Shown: positions 16,426-24,872 of the stretch, piece after piece
Position numbering within the stretch: the stretch's first letter is position 1
How the letters are laid out: the number at the start of each line of letters is the position of its first letter
Assembly: GCF_003443615.1 (NCBI RefSeq)
Contig: NZ_CP031967.1
Location: 1,054,001 to 1,118,000 of the forward strand
DNA: 64,000 nucleotides
Reading direction: 5' to 3'
Source: Alteromonas sp. BL110
GTDB lineage: Bacteria; Pseudomonadota; Gammaproteobacteria; Enterobacterales; Alteromonadaceae
Notes under the pieces: generated by a model
Seen by the model: only the letters and a program-made list of their open reading frames with translations
What the model was told of the DNA's origin: nothing
The model's database searches: none
Made by a program: the position numbers and the translations under genes

Positions 16426-17100
16426 GTGCTTTACCACATTTTAGGCTTTGCCAGTGCCGCGCTTTTTTTACTGACATGGTTAGGCTTATGGTCACAAATT
16501 AAAGCTATGACGCACCACCAAGTATCTGTCGCTAGCGAGCAGAGCGACGCTAACCACAGTCTGTCGCTAAACCAGTTTGGCTCTAGCTATTTTGCGTTTT
16601 TCTCTATTTTCCTATTCGGCATTTCGGTAGAGCCTTTTAACCATTACTTAGTTTGGACGCGTTTTGGCGCGCTCATTCTTACGCTCACAATAATTTGGAA
16701 AATATGGCAACTCAGGCGAAATACAATTTCAGGCTACGTTACCGCTATTGCTCTGCTTGCGCTTGTTGGCGGTACCCTTTCCATCGCTTTTCGCCCCTTC
16801 CCAACGCTTGCGCAACTTGGCGCAAATACGTTGATGCTGGTAGTCACCGTCATATTATTTCAAGGTTCGCTGCATCAGTGGCTTGTGTTGCAGCGCAGAC
16901 AAAAAGTAGGCTCGCTGTCGTTTGCGTTATTTCGGAACATCTTGATTAAAGACGTTAGCACCTTAATGTTCGGCTTAACAATGCCGTTAAGCCAAAGCTG
17001 GCCGCTACTCATCTTAAACGGCACCAGTGTTATAATGCGTGGCAGTATTTTATTGCAGATGCACAAACTAAAACGCCGAGAAATTTCCGTATCAGGATAA
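16426..17100 (+). CDS. seven-helix integral membrane protein of unknown function
   Basis: The start is taken as GTG at 16426, with GGAG eight bases upstream, giving a 224-residue product made almost entirely of about seven hydrophobic segments, with a short hydrophilic loop after the first (ASEQSDANHS). Helix 1 ends GLWSQIKAMTHHQV, a distant echo of the PQ-loop transporter pattern, but the proline is missing and I do not assign the family. The open frame extends upstream to 16264 into sequence shared with the divergent HAD leader, which I regard as noncoding. The last codons (KRREI) form the left arm of the terminator hairpin. Confidence 0.7.
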   Translation: MLYHILGFASAALFLLTWLGLWSQIKAMTHHQVSVASEQSDANHSLSLNQFGSSYFAFFSIFLFGISVEPFNHYLVWTRFGALILTLTIIWKIWQLRRNTISGYVTAIALLALVGGTLSIAFRPFPTLAQLGANTLMLVVTVILFQGSLHQWLVLQRRQKVGSLSFALFRNILIKDVSTLMFGLTMPLSQSWPLLILNGTSVIMRGSILLQMHKLKRREISVSG

Positions 17101-17113
17101 TTTCTCGGCGTTT
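17071..17113 (+). terminator. terminator overlapping the 3' end of the membrane protein gene
   Basis: A perfect 14-bp stem (AAACGCCGAGAAAT / ATTTCTCGGCGTTT) with a 15-base loop, followed by T-rich sequence. The left arm encodes the last residues of the membrane protein. The opposite strand ends in TTTTAGTTT and may serve parE as well. Confidence 0.85.
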
Positions 17114-17212
17114 TCTATTTGTTTTGTGTAGCAAGGAGGTTGCCTGTTTAGCAGTCACTTGTTTGAACAGAGATATCAATACAATTATATAAACAAGCCC
17201 AAAACCGGCAAG

Positions 17213-19123
<1,911 letters not shown>

Positions 19124-19233
19124 TTAAGCCAGCAATAAGGAAAGAAAGCACGCACTACTATGGTCAGTTACAGTAATCACAGCACTCAGCGTATATTTGA
19201 TGTTAGCAGGGCTAGTAAAGACTAGCAATGCGC

Positions 19234-19815
19234 TTATTTAAGCAAAAACTCAGCGATAGCTGGCAAATGATTTTCATAACCCACAAAGCTGTGATCTCCA
19301 CCTTCTTCAATAACTAAATGACTATGCTGGTACTTCTCTGCAGCCAAGCGATAATCTAGCGTTTCATCTTCAGTCTGAAGCAGCACTTTGTAACTAGTTG
19401 GCTGTTTAATTGAAGCAGACTCTAAGGCTTTTATAACCCCCATATCGCTTTCTACTATCTCAAATTTTTCTCTGCTATATGGGTTCTCATGAGTGCCTAT
19501 GAAGTTTTGCAACAGTTCATAAGGCCGTACCGCTGGATTTATTAATACGGCTTTGCCACCGAACTTTTCAAGTAAAAATGTAGAGAGATAGCCGCCCATA
19601 GAGCTACCAATCAGTTTAAGCCCGTTTTCAAGCAGTGCTGGGGTGCTATCAATAAGCTCAAGCAGCTGGCTTTCAACTTTACTAGGAAAATTAGACAGTT
19701 CAGGAATATGTAAGGTGACGTTTGAGTGATGCTGCTCAAAATATTGTTTAGTGGCTTGTGCCTTTATGGACTTCGGGGAGCTCAAAAAGCCATGAAGATA
19801 TAAGATGTGCTGCAT
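19234..19815 (-). CDS. yqiA: YqiA-like alpha/beta-hydrolase esterase
   Basis: Begins LYLHGFLSSPKSIKAQ, the oxyanion loop of the family, with the nucleophile elbow GSSMGGYLST and the C-terminal His in GGDHSFVGYE; an Asp in the ETLDY region probably completes the triad. The length, 193 residues, is that of E. coli YqiA, which cleaves short acyl esters such as palmitoyl-CoA; its physiological substrate is unknown. It lies between cpdA and parE as in E. coli. The 61-bp leader before its ATG contains an imperfect 15-bp tandem repeat. Confidence 0.9.
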   Translation of the reverse strand: MQHILYLHGFLSSPKSIKAQATKQYFEQHHSNVTLHIPELSNFPSKVESQLLELIDSTPALLENGLKLIGSSMGGYLSTFLLEKFGGKAVLINPAVRPYELLQNFIGTHENPYSREKFEIVESDMGVIKALESASIKQPTSYKVLLQTEDETLDYRLAAEKYQHSHLVIEEGGDHSFVGYENHLPAIAEFLLK

Positions 19816-19817
19816 GC

Positions 19818-19856
19818 TGTTCTCTACTATGTTGCTCTCTACTGTGTTGTTCTCTG
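19818..19856. repeat. imperfect 15-bp tandem repeat before yqiA
   Basis: Two full units and a partial third: TGTTCTCTACTATGT, TGCTCTCTACTGTGT, TGTTCTCTGTGCT. It fills most of the 61-bp gap between cpdA and yqiA. In the leftward transcript each unit brings a purine stretch (AGAGA/AGAGC), the last one directly before the yqiA ATG. Confidence 0.7.
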
Positions 19857-19876
19857 TGCTTTGGACTATTTGAAAC

Positions 19877-20746
19877 CTAGACCTCGGTAACGTTAACGTC
19901 TATCGTTCCATTATCCATTAGATTAATTACCTGGTACCCAGGTGCCTCTTCGCTTACACCAAATTCATCGCACATTTGCCACTGCCAGCAAGTCGATGGG
20001 CTTCCGTAAGAAGGCGTGCTATTCGTTCCTATTTCTTGGCGCAATGGCGAATGAATATGTCCGTGAATTAACGCCTTTATTTGCGGGTTTTCGTTTATAA
20101 GCGATTCTAGGTGCTGTGCATTAGCCAAAAAATGTTTATCCATCCAGCTTTTTGAAGGCAATATATGGTGATGGAGCGCAACAAGATGATTAAAGTGCGG
20201 TAATGCATCTAGCGATTGCTTTAATGCAATTAAATCGCTTTCTTTTACCTCGCCCGCTGCTGTGTGCATATTGCCTGAAGTTCGGGTATCCATACCGTGT
20301 ATTTGCCAGTTCGAAAAGCTTATCGGGTTGGCGCTCTGTAAGTGACGACTGCCAAGGTAGCTTTCGAAATGTGGATTATTGTCGTGATTTCCAGCGAGAA
20401 CAAACCAGTCTATATTTTCTGACTCAATATATTGCTCCATCAGTGCGGTAAAATGCTGATAGCTTTCGGGGGAGTTATCGCCACTGATGTCTCCAGTTAC
20501 CAGCACTATCATTTTCTGTTCTTGCCCGTTATTTCCTTGATTAGCGATTTGATTTTTTGAGTCAGTAATATCTGCTACGTACTGTTGAACCGCGCTAAGT
20601 ACACGCGTCAATGAATGATAGGGCGCTATACCCGCGTAACCGGTCTTGTCTTTGTCCTTAAATAAGTGGCAATCACTTATCTGTATTAGTGATATCACGC
20701 TTCGGAGGTAACGTTTGTTGAATGTTGCAGGCAAAAGTTTAACCAC
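19877..20746 (-). CDS. cpdA: 3',5'-cyclic-AMP phosphodiesterase CpdA
   Basis: A calcineurin-like metallophosphoesterase with the ordered metal motifs ISDCHLF (D-x-H), VTGDISGD (GD), LAGNHDNN (GNHD), LHHHILP and IHGHIHSP (GHxH). These fit the class III cAMP phosphodiesterases; CpdA lowers cAMP and so modulates CRP. The frame opens at a GTG at 20746, overlapping the end of the yqiB-like gene by 52 bp. An in-frame GTG at 20698 would overlap its stop by four bases (GTGA), a common coupling arrangement, but has no good binding site; the longer form better matches the E. coli N-terminus length. Position between yqiB and yqiA supports the call. Confidence 0.92.
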   Translation of the reverse strand: MVKLLPATFNKRYLRSVISLIQISDCHLFKDKDKTGYAGIAPYHSLTRVLSAVQQYVADITDSKNQIANQGNNGQEQKMIVLVTGDISGDNSPESYQHFTALMEQYIESENIDWFVLAGNHDNNPHFESYLGSRHLQSANPISFSNWQIHGMDTRTSGNMHTAAGEVKESDLIALKQSLDALPHFNHLVALHHHILPSKSWMDKHFLANAQHLESLINENPQIKALIHGHIHSPLRQEIGTNSTPSYGSPSTCWQWQMCDEFGVSEEAPGYQVINLMDNGTIDVNVTEV

Positions 20747-21147
20747 TCAGCTAAAAAGATATTTACCATATGCTTTTCGTTGCGCTGGCGCATTTTCAGA
20801 TTAGGGTATTCATAAGAAGGCTCAAGAGCCCCTGTATTTTGACTGTTTATCACCTCAGCCATGCGGGCATCATGATATAGGCGAACCGTCATACTTGGCG
20901 TTAGGTACGAAGGCATGTCTTTAGTGGTTTGTTTTATGCTCAACGTGCTGGTGTAGCGAGCAGAGTCCACTATCCTAATTTCATAGGCCAACCCCACACC
21001 AACGGAAAATTCATAACTCAAGTCTTCCGTATCGCAGTCAGGTAGCATTTTAAGAACATAAGCATAGTTCAGTTCGCAAAGCGCCTGCATTGACGGCAGA
21101 TGAGGGATGTATTTTCGTTGATTGCGTTGTATCACGATGTCTGCCAT
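20695..21147 (-). CDS. DUF1249 family protein (YqiB-like)
   Basis: A 150-residue product (SMQALCELNYAYVLKMLPD, YEIRIVDSARYTSTLSIKQ, MTVRLYHDARMAEVINSQ) that fits the family of E. coli YqiB, found in gammaproteobacteria always between nudF and cpdA. Function is unknown. The C-terminal half has conserved Arg/Asn (NLKMRQRNEKHMVNIFLAEWLNFCL). Its start overlaps the 3' end of nudF by 16 bp, and cpdA overlaps its own 3' end, so the three are tightly coupled. Confidence 0.9.
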   Translation of the reverse strand: MADIVIQRNQRKYIPHLPSMQALCELNYAYVLKMLPDCDTEDLSYEFSVGVGLAYEIRIVDSARYTSTLSIKQTTKDMPSYLTPSMTVRLYHDARMAEVINSQNTGALEPSYEYPNLKMRQRNEKHMVNIFLAEWLNFCLQHSTNVTSEA

Positions 21148-21758
21148 TGCTCCAGAAGTTGTGTCTTATGCATAAAGAACCATTGTAGCGCAATTACTGC
21201 TGCGGCGTTGTCTATATGGCCATTTTCCAGCCATTCAAGGGCGGTATTCTCTTTTACACGATGCACTTTGATATCTTCAGACTCGCTTTCAAGCCCGTGA
21301 ATACCTTTTGCCAAGCTTGCGTCAGTCTTTGCTATAAATATATGTAATCTTTCCGTAGTACCACCTGGACTAGATAGATAGCTTAGGGCCTTGGTCAAGT
21401 TTTGTAACTTTATACCCGCCTCTTCCATTGATTCTCGATGGCACACATTTTCAGGTGTTTCACCCTTATCTATCATGCCTGCAATAATTTCTATTAACCA
21501 AGGGCTTGAAGATGTGGCTAACGCCCCAATTCTAACCTGCTCAATTAGCACGAATTCTTGGAGAATGGGGTCATAGGGCAAAACGCCTACCGCATGACCG
21601 CGTTCAAAAATTTCGCGTGTAACCGTGTCGCTCCATTCTCCATTAAAACACTTGTGCTTAAATTGATACTGATTCATGGTAAAGAAACCACGATACACTG
21701 GCTTAATGTCGGTGATTTCGACGTCATTTGAGGTAAATGAAAGGAATTCCTTGCTCAT
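21132..21758 (-). CDS. nudF: ADP-ribose pyrophosphatase NudF
   Basis: A Nudix hydrolase with the box G-x5-E-x7-RE-x2-EE-x-G between residues 98 and 120 of the product (GMIDKGE ... RESMEEAG); a Ser takes the place of the usual aliphatic residue in the REUxEE part. The N-terminal domain-swap strand region (FTMNQYQFKHKCFNGEWSD) is typical of ADP-ribose pyrophosphatases, which split ADP-ribose to AMP and ribose 5-phosphate. I prefer the ATG at 21758; a TTG at 21779 is also in frame. It heads the nudF-yqiB-cpdA-yqiA-parE series, divergent from tolC, as in E. coli. Confidence 0.9.
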   Translation of the reverse strand: MSKEFLSFTSNDVEITDIKPVYRGFFTMNQYQFKHKCFNGEWSDTVTREIFERGHAVGVLPYDPILQEFVLIEQVRIGALATSSSPWLIEIIAGMIDKGETPENVCHRESMEEAGIKLQNLTKALSYLSSPGGTTERLHIFIAKTDASLAKGIHGLESESEDIKVHRVKENTALEWLENGHIDNAAAVIALQWFFMHKTQLLEQWQTS

Positions 21759-21920
21759 TTGCTGACACTTATGGTTCAAATAGATTTATCATACATAGTA
21801 CATTTACACACCAACCATGTATACGCATGAAAAATGCGATATTGAGTGTGTACGAATAACAGAAAACTCATATTACAAGTCGTCTATTACTATAAAAATT
21901 GCGTGGGTAGATCACATATT

Positions 21921-21947
21921 CTGTTACAGTTAATCGAATACTGTTAC
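21921..21947 (+). promoter_or_regulatory. direct repeat in the nudF-tolC divergent region
   Basis: CTGTTAC occurs twice, at 21921-21927 and 21941-21947, 20 bp apart (two helical turns), about 110 bp before tolC. The spacing fits a tandem activator or repressor site or part of the tolC promoter. I cannot assign a regulator. Confidence 0.35.
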
Positions 21948-22054
21948 GAGTTTGGACTTTCGGTTTGTGGTTGAATTTTCATACACTTGGTTTTAATAAG
22001 TCGTCTTAACGAATAAATGACGACGCAACTTGAACACAACAGGAAGACGTAAGC

Positions 22055-23452
22055 ATGAAACGAACACTTCTGTCGCTGGTTATCGGTGTTTCGATGACAA
22101 CTGGTGCACTGGCCGATGACCTAATGCAGGTATATCAACAAGCACTGGCAAACGATCCATTGGTAAACCAAGCGAAAGCGCAACGTGATGCTGCGTTTGA
22201 AGGAATTAGTATTAGCCGTGCAAGTCTGCTACCGCAAATCTCTGGCTCTGTGGGCTACACCATGTCAGATTCAGAACGTTTTCAACAGGCAGCGGGCGAC
22301 AATGGCCTTCAGGTATTCACGACAGATACAGAAGTAGACACCATCGACTACGGGTTAACACTTTCTATGTCGTTGTACGACCACGCTAACTGGTTGGGCT
22401 TAGACCGTGCTGAAAAAATTGCTGAGCAAAGCGATGCGCAGCTAGCAGCTAGCATGCAGGACGTTATTGTACGTACGGTTACGGCTTACTTTGACGTATT
22501 GCGCGCCCGTGACAACGTAGAGTTTGTAGGCTCAGAAAAACGTGCGATTGAACGTCAACTTGAGCAAACCCGTCAGCGTTTCGAGGTTGGTTTAACTGCT
22601 ATTACTGATGTGCATGAAGCACAAGCAAACTACGACAGCACAGTTGCCCAAGAAATTCAGGCTAAAAACGAACTTGAATTTGCCCTTGAAGCGCTGCGTG
22701 TGATTACAGGTAAATATCACGACCGTCTTTACGGCCTTAATAAAGATAATTTCTCAGCCACAATGCCGGTACCTGAAACCGTAGATAGCTGGCTAGAAAC
22801 TGCCCAAGAGAAAAACTTAGCATTGTTGGTAGACCGTTTAGCTATGGATGTGGCGAAAGAAGATATTGCCATTGCACGTTCTGGCCATCTACCGACTCTG
22901 TCTTTGTCAGGCAGCTATGGTCGCTCTAAAGACGATGTAGACGCTGAAATTCTTAACGATGATGGCTCAACGACCCCGTTTGGTTATGAAACGCCGTACT
23001 TAAACAGTCAGTCTATTGGCGTGACACTAAGCGTGCCTATTTACCAAGGCGGTAGCGTTAGCGCACAAACGTCGCAGGCGAAGTACAACTATGTTGCTGC
23101 GAGCCAAGCCGCAGAGCAAACGTATCGACAAACTGTACAATCGGTTCGTAGCTCGTTTAATAATGTAAAAGCATCTATCTCGACTATTCGCGCGCTTGAG
23201 CAGTCTGTTGTGTCAGCAGATAGCGCACTTAAAGCAACAGAAGCTGGGTTTGATGTAGGTACACGTACTATCGTCGATGTACTTGATAGCACACGTAATT
23301 TGTTTGACGCCCGTCGTAATCTTGCTGGTGCACGCTACGACTTCATTCAGTCGGTTATTACACTTAAGCAAGCGGCGGGAACCCTTACAGGTGAAGATGT
23401 GGCCATAATAAACCGCGGTCTCAAGCCGGTAGAGAGCAATAGCAACAAATAG
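22055..23452 (+). CDS. tolC: outer membrane channel protein TolC
   Basis: The 465-residue product has a signal peptide (MKRTLLSLVIGVSMTTGALA) and two copies of the outer-membrane efflux protein repeat: DLMQVYQQALANDP ... ARDNVEFVGSEKRAIERQL in the first half and LALLVDRLAMDVAKEDIAIA ... VGTRTIVDVLDSTRNLFDARR in the second, typical of TolC with its tunnel helices. As a trimer TolC gives the outer-membrane duct for RND, ABC and MFS pumps and type I secretion. The RND pump at the right end of the window could use it. A good terminator lies 39 bp past the stop; nudF is divergent. Confidence 0.95.
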   Translation: MKRTLLSLVIGVSMTTGALADDLMQVYQQALANDPLVNQAKAQRDAAFEGISISRASLLPQISGSVGYTMSDSERFQQAAGDNGLQVFTTDTEVDTIDYGLTLSMSLYDHANWLGLDRAEKIAEQSDAQLAASMQDVIVRTVTAYFDVLRARDNVEFVGSEKRAIERQLEQTRQRFEVGLTAITDVHEAQANYDSTVAQEIQAKNELEFALEALRVITGKYHDRLYGLNKDNFSATMPVPETVDSWLETAQEKNLALLVDRLAMDVAKEDIAIARSGHLPTLSLSGSYGRSKDDVDAEILNDDGSTTPFGYETPYLNSQSIGVTLSVPIYQGGSVSAQTSQAKYNYVAASQAAEQTYRQTVQSVRSSFNNVKASISTIRALEQSVVSADSALKATEAGFDVGTRTIVDVLDSTRNLFDARRNLAGARYDFIQSVITLKQAAGTLTGEDVAIINRGLKPVESNSNK

Positions 23453-23490
23453 GTTTTGTTATATCGCTAGGTAAGCATTGAATACATCGT

Positions 23491-23520
23491 AAAAAGGGTG
23501 GCTACTGGCTGCCCTTTTTT
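23491..23520 (+). terminator. intrinsic terminator after tolC
   Basis: AAAAAGGG pairs with CCCTTTTT around a loop that can itself pair weakly (tggctactggctg). The right arm runs into a T-run. Confidence 0.8.
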
Positions 23521-23568
23521 GTACGCGTCGGGTGTTTATAAGCCGTGTTTTGTTATTTAAAAGAATGT

Positions 23569-23721
23569 TTATTTGCCGCAAGAAAACTTTTGTAAAGCAC
23601 CTAGCAGCTGCCGGTACTCAGCACATAAGGCTTCAGCATTTTGCTTTGTCATTACAAAGTTAGATAAACGCGTTGAAACGACGCGTAATTTCTCTTGCAA
23701 CAGCTGTAACTCATCATCCAT
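23569..23721 (-). CDS. 50-residue small protein
   Basis: A short leftward frame starting ATG GAT GAT GAG at 23721, with AGGG about eight bases upstream, and ending TAA at 23569. The product begins MDDELQLLQEKLRVVSTRLS and ends LGALQKFSCGK; it is Leu-rich and heptad-like over its length, so a single helix or coiled coil is likely. I do not recognise a family. It is in the gap between tolC and the ion channel gene and would converge on the tolC terminator. Support is the binding site, the helical periodicity and the absence of another gene here. Confidence 0.55.
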   Translation of the reverse strand: MDDELQLLQEKLRVVSTRLSNFVMTKQNAEALCAEYRQLLGALQKFSCGK

Positions 23722-23908
23722 GATTATGCCCTTTAACTTTTCTCTACCTTTGGTGATGTTATTTCTGCCGGGTTTAAGGCTTTAAATTCGCCTTTTTGAC
23801 CCTACATTTTGGCGCATAAAGCGTGCGACCAACGACTTTAGTATAACGCCAGGTAAGCTTACGACAAGCCTCTTGGTTTATTGTTTTTTTCTTGAGTGAT
23901 AAATAAAA

Positions 23909-24745
23909 ATGCAAGCCTCTGAACTACAAAATAAATTTGAGCGCATAAGAGCAAATAAATGGTTTGAAGCCTTTGTTATCAGCGTCATCGTGATATCGGC
24001 GCTATTAGTCGGAGCAAAGACCTACGAACTACCTACCGGCATGTCGTCTATTACGTTGTTTTTAGACTGGTTTATCAGCGCGTTCTTTTTAACTGAAATC
24101 ACCATTCGCTTTTTAGCTGAAAAGCAGAAGCGTTACTTTTTCAAAAGCTTCTGGAACTGGTTTGATACCCTCATTGTAGTTATCAGTCTGATCCCGGCAG
24201 ACGACACTGAACTTGCGCTGATTGCGCGTTTAGTGCGGGTCTTCCGCGTACTTCGTATGATTTCAATTATCCCAGAGCTTCGAATACTACTCGTTTCTCT
24301 AGTGAAAGCTTTGCCCCAACTAGGCTATGTCATGTTGTTGATGTTTATCATTTTCTACATTTACGCAGCTATAGGCAGTACTTTATTCGAAACCATCAAT
24401 CCCGTGTTGTGGGGCGATATCACTATCTCGATGCTAACGCTCTTTAGAATTATGACCTTCGAAGATTGGACCGATGTAATGTACGAGACTCAGGAGGTTT
24501 ACTCGCTAAGCTGGATTTTCTACCTTACCTTTATTTTCTTTACTGCGTTCGCGTTCTTGAACATGGTCATTGGCATTGTGGTAAATGTGATGGAAAGAGA
24601 AAACGAGAAGGCAAGAGCAGAAAAAGAAGCAGCCTTACTTGAAGAGCAAATCGCACAAGGCAATATTGAGCCCACATTGCATGATGTTCTCAAAGAGTTG
24701 CGAGAGCTAAAAGCGCAGGTCGCGTCACAAAATAGTAAACCGTAG
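23909..24745 (+). CDS. voltage-gated cation channel of the NaChBac/NavAb type
   Basis: A single-domain six-helix channel. The voltage sensor S4 has four Arg at every third place (ARLVRVFRVLRM, about residues 105-116). The pore follows with the filter TFEDWTD at residues 183-189 and then S6 (FLNMVIGIVVNVME). A basic/acidic coiled coil of about 45 residues closes the protein (ENEKARAEKEAALLEEQI), as in tetramer-forming bacterial channels. Known BacNav channels carry a filter of the TLESW type and pass sodium; here Asp follows the Glu and another Asp stands three residues later, the positions altered in the calcium-selective NavAb derivative CavAb (TLDDWSD). Calcium permeability is therefore an inference worth testing. 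Confidence 0.9.
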   Translation: MQASELQNKFERIRANKWFEAFVISVIVISALLVGAKTYELPTGMSSITLFLDWFISAFFLTEITIRFLAEKQKRYFFKSFWNWFDTLIVVISLIPADDTELALIARLVRVFRVLRMISIIPELRILLVSLVKALPQLGYVMLLMFIIFYIYAAIGSTLFETINPVLWGDITISMLTLFRIMTFEDWTDVMYETQEVYSLSWIFYLTFIFFTAFAFLNMVIGIVVNVMERENEKARAEKEAALLEEQIAQGNIEPTLHDVLKELRELKAQVASQNSKP

Positions 24746-24779
24746 GTAACTAAGGCGGCAGATGCCTTAGCAAACATAA

Positions 24780-24814
24780 AAAGAAGGCCACAACACAAAG
24801 TGGCCTTCTTTCGT
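24780..24814. terminator. bidirectional terminator between the channel and the TPR lipoprotein
   Basis: AAAGAAGGCCAC-aacacaaa-GTGGCCTTCTTT, a 12-bp stem with T-rich tails on both strands. The two flanking genes converge on it. Confidence 0.88.
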
Positions 24815-24872
24815 TTCAGTTTTTGTTATTAAAGAAAGCTAACTAGGTTAGCTAAACCTTTATTAAAGCGCT

